A stretch of DNA of 64,000 bases from Yamagishiella unicocca. Taxonomy: Eukaryota > Chlorophyta > Chlorophyceae > Chlamydomonadales > Volvocaceae. The notes below the pieces were generated by a model, which worked only from the letters and a program-made list of their open reading frames with translations, made no database searches and had not been told where the DNA came from. The translations under genes and the position numbers were made by a program. This document shows positions 37,140 to 47,804 of this stretch, in pieces. Where the stretch lies: NCBI GenBank assembly GCA_003116995.1, contig BDSL01000041.1, positions 496,001 through 560,000 of the forward strand, written 5' to 3'. Each line of letters opens with the position of its first letter. Within the stretch, counting starts at the first letter, position 1.

Positions 37140-38802
37140 CTGCGCGGCGCGTGACGTGTGGGGTGGGTGTGCTCGGAGGAGGTGTTACGAGCGAGGCGCG
37201 TTTAGGGGCCGCGTCATTGAAAGGCCCCTGTGCCGGGGCGTGCAGTGATGCCGTGTATCCGGGCGGCGGAGTGGTCCGTCACTGTTCGCGCGCCTGCCAA
37301 CGCGGTCACAGCAGCAGCCAGTGTGTTGAAGGTCGATACGGGAAGGTGGAGGTTGTCACGAGGGAAGGTGGAGGTTGTCACGAGGGAAGGTGGAGGTTGT
37401 CACGAGGGGCGGACACGTAGGGGCAGGAGGCGGACACGGATGCCGTCCGACTCCAACTAGGGGGCACCCGCGATACGATTCCGGCTCTAGTAAATGGTAG
37501 AGCTTTGCGTTGAAATTGGCCAGACCCCATCGGATGAACCGGGTGCGAATTCGAAGATTCTCATGAGTGAGACAGATCGAGGTTTGCCAGGGTTCGCTGT
37601 AGCCGCCTAAACCCTTGTGGTGTGAGCCGGCTAGGCAACGGCTGCTGTGCAAGTGGTCGGGATACTGCGGCCTACGGGAGGGCTCCATGTGCATGCAGTG
37701 CCGCAAGTAGGCAATGCGGCATGCTGGCCGTGGGGATTTTTGCCGTTCTGCCGCTGCTTTGTGGCCGTGGGGGGCGGTTGCAGCACGTGATAGCGCGGCG
37801 CTGAAGACCCAAGCCATGCCGCAACTGGATAATGCATGGAAGCACGTAACCGTGCGCGCTCTTTTTATAGGCTTACGCATTGCTGAGGTTTTAGCGCCCT
37901 GACGACTTCAATCGGTAACTCGGCAACCCGGCGCATTTAAGACTGAGTTGTGGCTGCAGCAGGTCATCGAATCCCTCACAGCATCACATGCCCCTGGAAC
38001 TCACCCATCATGAGCTGCGTACAAAGCTTGCAGGGCCTGGCGCACAAGGCCGAGCTGAGCCTCCATATTACCGGGCCTAGCTCAGCCACCGCCAACAGCC
38101 CTCAACCACTCAGAGAAGAATAAGGCATGCCAGGAACGGCATAAGCATAGATAGCAGCGTTGACGCGGTTGCGTAAGGGGTTAGTACTGTTAGGCGCCTG
38201 CGCGCTGATGAGTCCGAAATACTAAATTCATATTTTATTGTGTGAGATGTACAAGTGCGGTGCGTACTTGATTGACATGTGCTGGATCAACGGAGTACGA
38301 GCAGCAGGCGGATCGACTCGTTGAAAGCTGCTTCCTGATCACTAACACCTATTTGGTGGTAATATGCGTGCTCTTGATATCAGTCATTGTGATCACTTCC
38401 TTTGCGCTCTGGAGAATGCCATGACTACTCGCTTTTTATTTGTTCTCCTCCAGCCCGTTTGGGGTTGATCAGACGCGGTTTCAGAAGAAGATCATCTTCT
38501 TAACCCATCACAAACGCAAAGATGGTTACCGTAACAAGGCCTGCCACCGCCATGCCAGACTCGGGCGTGGGGGCTAGCTGCCCAGCGAAACTCGTCAGGT
38601 TCCAGGTCAGCTGCAAGTGGCTTACACTTCATTGGCTTGCATTTCATTGGCTTGCACTTCATGAGCTGGACCACTTTAGGGTCAAGTGTTCCATGCCGGC
38701 CCACGTATATTTACGTGGCTGTTAGAGCGTTAGCGGTATCAGAGGCCATATAGGGCCCGACATAGAAAGGGCTTGTATGTTGACATGCTGGGGGCCTGAA
38801 CC
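37140..38802. other. Divergent intergenic region
   Basis: Between the minus-strand import receptor and the plus-strand F-box gene, so it should hold both promoters and the receptor's missing first exon. A 22-bp unit (GGAAGGTGGAGGTTGTCACG plus AG) is repeated three times at 37339-37407. No other gene is recognised. Confidence 0.5.
37339..37407. repeat. 22-bp tandem repeat, three copies
   Basis: Three adjacent copies of GGAAGGTGGAGGTTGTCACG plus AG. Confidence 0.85.
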
Positions 38803-41800
38803 ATGAAGGCAGATGGCGTGGGTGTGCATGCTTACAAGGGCAGCGCCGGAGACAGCTGGTCAGCAGCTTTCAGGCTCAAAGATGACATGATTATGGCCAA
38901 CGTCCGGGATGCCCCTCCACCCAAATGAGGCAATAGGCGATCCCTGCTGCCCGACGTCATAACGTAAAACCACCCGCCGCCGAGGTCGCAGCCTTACACG
39001 CGCACCCACCTTACCCCGCAGCCGACGGGTCTTTTCGATCTGCCCAAGGAGCTGGTTGCAAATGTAGTGGGCCACCTGCCGTACGCGGCGCTGCCAGACT
39101 TCCGTACGACCTGCAAGCTGGCGAGGGAGCTGGTGGATGCGGCGTCAAATGGCTGGGTGGGTTGCGATGAAGACTCGTGAATGCGAGAACGGCTGGGTGG
39201 TTGGGTTCGGTTGCTTTGCGGGATCTCACGGCTAGGTTCGTCGCCGACCTGGACCTTCCACTTGACAGTCCCACGGTTCGACACGCTGATGTGGCGAAAC
39301 CACTCAACGCTTCTGAGGCTCCAGCCGTGTTCGATCATTGCGGCGTGCGGCTTGCCACGGTGCGCACCCGCGCGGTCGCGTGGCTGGTTGTACGACTTCG
39401 GAGGTACGGCGACAGCGAGGGGCACGGCACGGCAATTAGGCAGTCGGCGCCAATGTACGCCTAGCAGCGATGTGCCAGGTGCCTCTCCCAACCCTGCTCC
39501 CGGCCCGCGGCCGCCTGTGCCCGTGCCCCATGTCGTGCATGCCCCATGCTGTGCACGCCTGACGTTTGGCATCATGCCGCCGCCTGCCGCCGCTCACGTG
39601 CACAACGTCACGAGTGATACGGCCAGCATGGTACGCCCGCAGCAATCCACCCTAGCAGCACCCGGTTCGCAGCAGCAGCAATGACCAGTGGCGTCCGTAG
39701 GGTTTTACGCAACCCTCCCAAACCCCGCCCTTCCGCACCGCGCCGCCCACTCCGCGCTCGCGCGCTCCTCGAAACACCGCCACACCGCACGTCGGCCGCT
39801 CCCTCCCTCGACGCCTCGGGGCTGCTGTTCGCCCTCCCAGGTGATGAAGGTGGAGGAGGGCGAAGCGCTGCAGACCAGCCGGCTGCTGCAGCGCCTCACA
39901 TCGCTGGTGTACGTGTGGTTTGAGAGCTGGAACTGGGAGGGCGAGCAGGAGACGAACTTCCTGGCGGTCATCCTCACCAACCTGGGCGTCTTTGCAAGGC
40001 TCCAGGTAGGGCCCCCGCACTCGGAGCTGGAGCGATGAAACCCGTGGAACCGACACAGGAGCAGAATTAGCAAATTACGGTTGAAAGCGCCGTTTTAGAC
40101 ACGCGTTTGGTAGTGCTTGTCGCACCCAGGGGGGAAGGGGAGGCGCCTAGGGCATACAAGCAAGGGCATCGGCGTCGAGAATCTGGCCTCCAGGCCGAGG
40201 AACTTGCCGCTCGCTTCCACTTTCCACGACATGGCAAGCGGCACCCGGCCCGATGACGTCGACCCCGGCGAAGCGAGCGGCGGTGGCACGTGCGCGCCTC
40301 TGCGAGCTCCCTGCCGGCGCCCGCGCCCCGAGCCGCACCCGCGCCCGCACCCGCACCTCCTGGCCGCCGCTCCCTTCCTCCCCCTCCCCCGCCCCTTGGG
40401 CCTTTTTGCCACCCCCCCAGGTTACTTTCTGCCCTCCGTTTCCTACGACGTATAACCGGGCCTTCTCCCCTCCCCCCTTCCCCCGTGTCGCGTAACCGGT
40501 TTTAATGCCCGCCGTCCAGTAGCATGCGCGCGCGTTCCGAAGTATGAAGGCTATGCACCAACTACATTACGCCAGTCGAGTTCCCGGTTCTTTACCTGTA
40601 ACCCCCCTCAGGAGGTCCGCTTCCCGGGCACCCCCCACATCCCCCTGCGCTGCCTCCGCGGCTTGCTGGCCGCCCTGCCAGCGGTGACCAACCTGGCGCT
40701 GCCCCCCCTGCCAGCCGCTATCGAGCCCGACTCGCCACATCATCGTGCAGCGCTTGGCTCCATAGCGTCGCTGTCGACCCTCACGGACCTCAACCTGGAG
40801 GGCTGGGCGCTGACGGACCACGCAGCGAAGACGCTGGGGGCTGGGCTGCCGCGCCTGCAGCGGATCATCCTGGGCAGCACTGCTGCGCTCACGCGGGGGG
40901 GGTGAGGCGGGGAGGGTGAGGGCGGGGAGGGTGAGGCGGGGGAGGGTGAGGCGGGGGAGGGTGAGGCGGGGGAGGGTGAGGCGGGGGAGGGTGAGGCGGG
41001 GGAGGGTGAGGCGGGGAGGGTGAGGCGGGGGAGGGTGAGGCGGGGGAGGGTGAGGCGGGGGAGGGTGAGGCGGGGGAGGGGGCTAGGGGGGCTAGGGGGG
41101 AAGCACAGTAAGGGCGCGACTCGGAAGTTTCGCGGCTGAGCGGTATTGGCCCCCGCCCTGCCGGCCGCCCTGCCCGCCGCCCTGCCCGCCGCCCTGCCCG
41201 CCGCCCTGCCTGCCACACGCGCATCTGGCCGGCCCGCAGGTACGAGGCGGTCGCGCAGCTGCAGGGGCTGGCCAGCCTGACTGCCAGCGGGGCCCGGGGC
41301 GACAACTCGACCGTGGAGCCCCTCACCGCGCTGACCGGCCTCACGGGGCTCAGGCTGGAGCTGGCGGCGGGATTCGGGGACGTCGACCCGGGGCCGCTGG
41401 CGTGCTTGCCGGCGCTGAGGACGCTGGGCTGGTGGGTCTCCGGGCTTTTGCTTATCTTTTTTCTCCATCTTCTCTTTTACACAGCTCCGACAGGCCGCCT
41501 CCACAGGTTTGCCGGTAGTCAGTCCCAGTGCTCCAGCATGCGCCCACAAAATTGGTGTCCGACGACCATGCGCCAACTATCCTGTCCCGTCGCGTAAAAC
41601 GGTTTTTTACAAAACGCCCCCCCTCCCCCAACCGCCCCGGTCGCCCCCCATGCTGCCTCCGCTCCGCAGGTGGCACGCGGAGGCGCAACGCCCCTCTGGT
41701 CTGCGGCCCGGCAGCGTGGCGCCCTGGCTGCGGGAGCTGTCTCTGTGCATGGACCTGGACGCCAGGGCGCTGTCGGTGCTGGCGGCGTGCAGCAGGCTGG

Positions 41801-43931
41801 TCATGATGCAGGCAGGTGGTCCCCCACCCGCCAGCTAGGGCCTGGGGACCATCCCAGCGAGCAACCACTCCCAACCCGACGCACCCGACCCTTCCCCCCC
41901 TCCCTTCGGCTTTCGTATCCCCAACCCAGTTCTCCAGCAGGCATCTCAAAACGTCTGTTCTAAACGGTTTCTTCTGGCATCCACGGGTCTTCCGCGAACC
42001 CTCCCTGGGTGCTTCTTCTCCACTTAACAAGGTCATGTTTCCCCGGCCCCCCACGCCTTGTCTGCCCCAACCCATCGTACGACAGGTCCAGTCCATTACC
42101 CTGCCAACGCTGGACGACGACCCCGCCAAGCCCCACCGGAGATCCCGCGCCCTCCGCCCCACGCCGGCAGCAGCCGCGCCGTCGACTGCGGCCGCCGCCA
42201 GCCGCCCCAGCCTGGCGCTGCCGGTGCTGCCCTCTCTCCGCACCCTCATCCTGGGGGAGCTCTCCCTCCCTCCGCCCAGCGCGCCGCAGCCCGCCGCGCG
42301 TCTGTCCGCAGTGTTCCCCAATCTGGAGAACATCCTTGCCTTCCAGGTGGTGGGCCGCGGCTTGCAGCAGCTGGACCGCGCGGGGCGACTCAAACGCATG
42401 GTCCTGAACTGCCAACGGCTGCGGGACGAGGTGGGGAAGGGCGGCTCTCCGACTGCGGCTCCTCTTTTTCTCGCTTCCTCTCCCTCACCCCACCGGTGCC
42501 GCCCTCGGCTCGATGCTCTCGCTGCGGCGCTCACCATTAGAGCGTCGTCCTGGCCCTGGGGGAACCCCTGGGATTGCTCTCCGGGCTTGCTCCCAGAGCG
42601 CATCTTGGACCGCAATCTTGCCGGCTTCAGCTTGGCATGTACATGACCCTCACCCTTCCACGTCGCACCGTCACCACCGTCGCGGACCTCATCCCACCCC
42701 ATGTTGCCCTGCATCCTCCCCCCCTCCTGCCAGCGTTCCTCTGGGCCCCTGCCCAGGAACCCCGCCCTCGCCCCTCCCCCCCTCCCCACACACCCACACA
42801 TGCTGCCAGCTGCAGCCAACGTGTCACCAACGCCCTTCCTCCCTTGCTGGTCCACCGGTTTCCTCTCCGCCCCCACCAGGTGCTGGAGTTCCTCCCTCCG
42901 CTGCCCTCGTTGGTGGGTTTGCAGCTCGAGTCCTGCCAGCTGCTGACCGACTCGGCGGTGGGGGCCCTGCGCGCCACGCCCGGAGTGGAGCAGCTGATGC
43001 TGCTGGACACGCCGGCTGTGACGGACGCCTTCCTGTCCGACGCGACGGCAATGCTGCACTCGGTGCGGGCGCTCGTGCTTTCACGCCTGCCCAACGTGCA
43101 CGACGAGGGCCTGCAGGTGCGGGGCTTGTTTGCGGCGGGCGGAGGTGGTGATGGGTGTTGAGAGGAACACCCCTAGGTCAGCACTGGTCGGGGATGGGGG
43201 CGAGGTGTCCCGCCGCGCGTCAGCAGGACAGGGGGCAGCCGGCTGGTCGGGAGTTCGGTCGAGAAAGGCCAGCCGGCGCAGGTGCTCCCGGGAATCTCTC
43301 GTCGGGTCACTGCCTAGGCTCCAGCGGGTGCGCTGGCCGTGCCAGTCTCGCACTGCTCTCGCGGACCACCCCACGGTCAGATAGCAACATGATGCATCGG
43401 CCTTGCATGTTGCGTCGGCCTGGCCTTGCATCACTGAATTGCCCGCGCAGCGGGCCCCGTTCATTTCGAACCCCACCAGTCGGCCTCGGCCTCGGGCCTT
43501 CGAGTTAGGGGACGTCTTCTGTCACTTTCCCCGCTTTTCGAAACTCAACAGCCCCGCGCCCGCCCGCGGCGCGTGCTTGCCCGCGCGCCCTCCGCTCCGT
43601 TCCCGCTCAGAGCCTGGCGGCCCTGGCGGGCAGCCTGGAGCACTTGGAGCTGCGCTGCATGCCCGCGCTCACGCCGGCGGGGCTGCAGGTGGTGCTGCGG
43701 CTGCCGAGAGTCAGCTTCGTGGGCGTGTGCGAGTGCGGGGGGGTGGACAAGGCGGCGTGCAGGGAGCTGGCGGCGGCGCTGGCGGCGGCGGGGCGGGACG
43801 TGAGCGTGGAGCACGAGAACACGGTGCTGGCGCCGGTGACGCTGGCGGACGATTTTGGGGACCAGCCCGGGGGGCAGGACGAGGGCGGGGCGGCGGCAGG
43901 GCCAGGGGCAGGGCACCGGGCGGCAAGATGA
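38803..43931 (+). CDS. F-box/leucine-rich-repeat protein
   Basis: Probable substrate-recognition subunit of an SCF ubiquitin ligase (family inference). Exons: 38803-38817 (tentative start, MKADG), 39022-39156, 39841-40005, 40612-40901, 41240-41431, 41670-41811, 42086-42430, 42880-43116, 43611-43931; all phases agree, giving 613 residues. The F-box is in exon 2 (LFDLPKELVANVVGHLPY then FRTTCKLARELV), about residues 8-45. LRRs follow: LSTLTDLNLEGWALTDHAA, LTGLTGLRLELA, LRELSLCMDLDARALSVL, LPSLRTLILGEL, LPSLVGLQLESCQLLTDSAV, LEHLELRCMPALTPAGLQ. The C-terminus is Gly/Asp-rich. The intron after exon 6 begins GC (CAG|GCAGGT). The intron after 40901 starts with a minisatellite of donor-like sites. 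The first exon is the weakest part of the model. Confidence 0.8.
40431..40470 (+). repeat. Dispersed repeat R4, copy 1
   Basis: CTCCGTTTCCTACGACGTAT followed by AACCGGGCCTTCTC in an F-box gene intron; a related stretch occurs at 59043-59077. Confidence 0.55.
40902..41080 (+). repeat. 14/15-bp minisatellite, 12 copies, starting at a splice donor
   Basis: Twelve units of GTGAGGCGGGGGAGG and close variants. The first GTGAG is the donor of F-box gene exon 40612-40901, so every unit repeats a G|GTGAG donor-like site. Confidence 0.95.
41481..41611 (+). repeat. Dispersed repeat R3, copy A
   Basis: About 130 bp containing CCTCCACAGGTTTGCCGG, CCCAGTGCTCCAGCATGCGC and CAACTATCCTGTCC, ending at an AACGGTTTTTT motif. 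Shared with 62978-63107 and, inverted and diverged, 44247-44400. It lies in the intron after F-box exon 41240-41431. Confidence 0.85.
41905..42005 (+). repeat. Dispersed repeat R2, long copy
   Basis: CTTCGGCTTTCGTATCCCC, AACCCAGTTCTCCAGCAGGC, TCTAAACGGTTTCTTC and CATCCACGGGTCTTCC in order; the inverted copy at 44078-44185 shares the full length. Confidence 0.85.
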
Positions 43932-44077
43932 AGGTGGAGGGGGGCCAGTGAAGCAGTGGGGATTTGAAGAGAATCCGCGAATCCACGGCCGACAAAGCAG
44001 TGGGGGGTGAGGAAAGCGGCGTCGCGGTGTCGCGGGGGTGGCGAGGCTGACGTTGCGGACCTTGGGGGAGGGGTGCG

Positions 44078-44185
44078 GGGGGGTTCGAGGAAGACCCGTG
44101 GATGCCCGAAAAAACCGTTTAGAGCAGACGTTTTGAGATGCATGCTGGAGAACTGGGTTGGGGATACGAAAGCCGAAGGTCGTAA
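44078..44185 (-). repeat. Dispersed repeat R2, inverted long copy
   Basis: Reverse complement of the 41905-42005 element: GGAAGACCCGTGGATGCCCG, AAAAAACCGTTTAGAGCAG, AACTGGGTTGGGGATACG. It sits just downstream of the F-box gene stop codon. Confidence 0.85.
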
Positions 44186-44222
44186 TGCAGGGGGGGTACG
44201 GTACGGCGCAGCCTGGCAGGGT

Positions 44223-44227
44223 TGTAA
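44223..44227 (+). terminator. TGTAA polyadenylation signal, F-box gene
   Basis: TGTAA 292 nt after the stop at 43931. It lies between the R2 and R3 copies, so repeats may supply the 3' end of this transcript. Confidence 0.45.
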
Positions 44228-44246
44228 ATGCATGCTGGAGAGCTTG

Positions 44247-44400
44247 GTGAAGGGCCGATGCACCGATTGCACGACATTCGGTATGATAGCTGGCGCATTG
44301 TCTTTGGGCACATAGTTGTGGGCGCACTCGGATTGACTACCGAGGAACCTGTGGATGTGGCCCGTCATCCTCTCCCCGTGGTGGAGGAGGGTGAAAGGGG
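44247..44400 (-). repeat. Dispersed repeat R3, inverted diverged copy
   Basis: Reverse complement matches R3 in order: TGTGGGCGCA, ACTACCGAGGAACCTGTGGA and the T/C-rich end. Together with the adjacent R2 copy it forms a compound insertion-like block. Confidence 0.65.
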
Positions 44401-45563
44401 GGAGGGGTGGCGCTGGCGAATAGCAGCCCCGGCGATGTACGAAAACTATGGGAGGTACTTCAGAGTGTTCACAGATCGAGTAGCACGTAGTTTGCCAGGG
44501 TAGTAGATAGGTACCGACTCGAGCCATAGCGCCTGTCAGCAGGAGGGTTGCCGCTGAAGAGGTTTTCGCACGCACATTTTGTACGTTGTCATCTGCAAAC
44601 TGGCATCGATCCCTCCGATTATTGCCCCTCGAAGCGGAAGCCAACTAAGCAAGAAAGAGATCCGATCGTTGCTGTTGACGTGAGCCTCGAATCCTCCGCC
44701 GGCTCTGCATTGCTGGCGAGTCTGGCGCAGCTCTTGGCCCAAGTCCACAGACAAGCGCACGAGTGCTGGAACAGCAGACAAGCTGGCTGCAGCAGTACAC
44801 GGGGACAGATGGCCGCCAGTACCGCATCAAGGGCCGTCCAGGAGTGACACGACTTGACGGCGTGTTCCCACACGTTTGCCGTTCCCGCCCCGCACTTTAC
44901 ACTTTACACGTGCGCACTGTTTGGACACGCACACATTGAGGTACCCATGGAAGAGCCCCAATAGGAAGTCGGCATCGTGCCTGCGTTGTGAGCTCAGGGG
45001 CCCTTGGGGCAGCTTGGGGTCACGGCAACACTTGCCAATCATGATGGTGCTTTACACAGGCCCGTAGTTCGCTGTATCCCGTGTAATGAGGTGTTCACGG
45101 GCCAGTTGCTGTTGTACACGTTTGCTGCGGGGCAAACTTGGCTTCCAAATTGAACGGGAGCAGTGCTGGGAAAAGTGTAATCTGGACCGGCGCGTTGCAC
45201 AGAATTTCTGTACTACTTAGCGAACTGTAATATGCAAAAATCGATGTTATAGGCTTGCCGTGCCTGACGCTAGATGGTACTAGAGGGGCGGTACGGCACT
45301 GCGTGTATTTGGCGCGACGCATAATCATTTGCCTCGCGTGGCCAGCACAGCCGCCAGCAAATCTCAATTGTGCCTTGCTGTGGCACGAGTTGCTGTACGA
45401 GAACTGGAAGTGAGCCAGGCACTTGGCCTGCGCGCGGCTGTGTCGAAGCTGCGTGAGAGCGTGACGGTACTTCGAAGGCTGCACAGCCGGCGTCGGAGCA
45501 TTTATTGAAAACCATTTTCGAGGTCAATTGCAAATGATTAAGCCTGCTGGACAAGTGAGCGCG

Positions 45564-47804
45564 ATGGTGCGTCTCGGGGTATCGGGTTGGGTAGTCCTAG
45601 AATGCTGCGATGCTTGTTACACGTCACCTCATGTGGATGCAAATCATCGTCTGTATTTTAGGATCAATTGAAGGCTTGGACGACGGCGTCGGAGCCACAG
45701 GAGCTGGAGCCCATGCCCGAGCAGTTGGCACGCGGCTCGACACCACCCAAGCTGTAAGGGCCACTGTGTTTGTGAGACTCTCTCAAAAATCATCTGACAA
45801 AATCCTAGCCCACTGTTTTTGAATCCGTTCCCCCTACCCTTGCTGCCCACCCTGTGCCTCACCTAGTGCCTACAACAATTCCAGATCAAGTCCTTTTCTT
45901 GCCACACCATCACCATCACAAGAGCTGGCACCTGCAATTTCCGCCAGCCGGCGAAAGCAAGCTAACGCTCCAGACAGCGGGCATTTGGGCCGCATTACGG
46001 ACGGCAGCAACTGCGCCGTGCCCTGCGCGGCAGGCAGCGCACGGCACGGCCCAGATGACATAGCGGCTCTCAGCACGCAGCTTCTCGTCATGGCACTCGA
46101 GGAAGAGAACGACAGGCTGAGAAGCGCCCTGGAGGCAGAGCGCCGCAGCAGGCAAAATGCAGAGGCCGAGGTGGCAGTGCATGCAGCGCGCGCGCGTGAC
46201 TCCGAACTGCTAGCTCGAGAGGTCTCTGCACTGCTGGTAGAGACCCGGCGGCGGGTGGCTGAGCTGGAGCAGGAAGCATCCAGCCGAGCTTTCGTACAGA
46301 CGTGGCTGGATTCCGCTCCCGCTCATCGGTGCGGCTTCGGTGGTGGCGCCTTGGACGACAGGGCCGAGGTCCAAGCCAGGGACTGCACGCGTGCGGCTTC
46401 TGCTCCGGCCCCCATCGCTGCTGCTACTGCTACTGCTACTGCTACTGCTACCGTGGTTGCATCCGCGTTTGCAGCAGCGGCGGCAGCAATCGCAGGTGTC
46501 GTCGCGGACTCAGGGGGGCACATTGGCGGCTGTAGCACCGCCGATGTGTGCGATGCGGCTTGCGGTCTGCGGTCCGAGGAGAACGGGAGCCTGGGGACGT
46601 GTCTGTACACGTCGGGCGTCGAACGCAGCTCCGACGTGGACTCGGAGCCGCTCGATCTGGACAGCCCAGCAAAGCCACTACGGTGCGGGCAGCACTACCG
46701 CGGCACTGACGCAGGCGGCGGCGTTACTGCTGCTGCCAGTGGTACTGTGGCCGCGGAAGCGGTCTTTTTCACGCCGGCGGAGGAGCACTGCTACTGCCAC
46801 ATCTCCCGTCGTACAGATGCGGATGCCGGGGCTGCCGGCTCGTACGACAATTCTGCGCCGGACCCGCTGCAGCGCGCACACACTGCTGGGTCCGCATTCG
46901 TCGCCGGCGCGCCTTTGTGGGGCTCACAGCAGCAGCAGTATGGGGCGCTGCGCCGGCAGCCGCTGCTGCTGTCTACGCTTACCAGCAGCAGAGCACTGGC
47001 CGCCAACATGGGCCCGCCGCACATGCTAGCTTCAGCCTCGTGGTCATCGCTCCGAGACCGCGCTGGGGTCCAACACAATTGGGTGCGTAGAGGGGAAGGA
47101 TAGCATGGTAGCAGCCGCCGTTACATAGCACTCGCATGACGTTTTCCCCCTGTGGATGATCCTTGTGGTTGTTCCGAACTGTTAGGCGTCTTCCCTTCGC
47201 CTACCCTGACTCGACACACCTTAATGCAGTCAAACAACACCCCTGCCTTGACATGGTCGAGTCCCGCGGGGTGGGCTCACTCCACCCAGCTACCTGCATC
47301 TATCTGTCGCTGCTTTTATGTAGCTATATGCCCCCTCGCTCAGTAGACCCTCCGAGGAATCAGCCATTCTCTCTCACGGCCTCACCGCACCGACTATCGC
47401 TGGTGGCCTTGTAGGCCGGCGAATCTATGCAAGGTGCAGCAGCCTCGACTTCGCCGTCGCCTCAATGCCCCTCCCGCTCACAAAGCCAAAGCCAGTCCCC
47501 GGCAGCAGCGTGGGCTGCCGACCAGTTCTGCAGCACCGGCTTCCAAGGCGTGCCTGGATCACGCCTCCAGGCCGACCGAGGCCGACAGCTGGTGGGGGGC
47601 TCCCTCCGTCACATGCACGTCATTAGCGACGGCTGCGACACCCTGGGCGGCACGCCCCGTTTCTGCTGCTCGACGGCACATGGGCTGCTGGTTGAGGGGG
47701 ATGACGCACCTGGGGGTAGTGTTGGTGGGGAGTGGTGCACGATTCCCCTGGGAAGCCCAGCCCGCACTCCCAAGAAGGGGCCCATCCCCGCTGCCGAGCT
47801 CTAG
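45564..47804 (+). CDS. Coiled-coil protein of unknown function
   Basis: I do not recognise this gene. Proposed exons: 45564-45566 (just ATG, followed by GTGCGT), 45662-45753, 45885-47082 and 47415-47804, which keep phase and give 560 residues. Visible features: a Pro/Gln/Glu-rich N-terminus (DQLKAWTTASEPQELEP), a coiled coil at about residues 101-172 (EEENDRLRSALEAERRSRQN, ARDSELLAREVSALLVETRR), an (Ala-Thr)n stretch from GCTACT repeats near 46425-46455, then a long low-complexity Ala/Gly/Ser region and a Ser/Gln-rich C-terminus (CPSRSQSQSQSP). Without splicing at 47083 the frame would stop at 47103. A possible alternative last exon follows an acceptor at 47834 (reading LSCDERRLVLKRLSMRPFW, stop near 47947), but no matching donor was found. 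Confidence 0.55.

Larger units (their letters stand above)
43932..45563. other. Intergenic region with repeats; weak coding hints
   Basis: After the repeat block (44078-44400) no gene is established. Two short plus-strand frames look helical (44692-44846, and about 45349-45490, with AVRELEVSQALGLRAAVSKL before a stop), but no start or consistent exon joins were found. The right end is the probable 5' untranslated region of the next gene. Confidence 0.4.

Noticed and set aside
37860..38010. Possible tRNA because of a TCGAATCCC string near 37970
   Set aside because: No acceptor stem, D-arm or anticodon arm could be folded around it.
44548..45554. Possible short gene or genes between the F-box and coiled-coil genes
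   Set aside because: Several helical-looking fragments on both strands, but no start codon, phase-consistent exons or family similarity; strand could not be decided.
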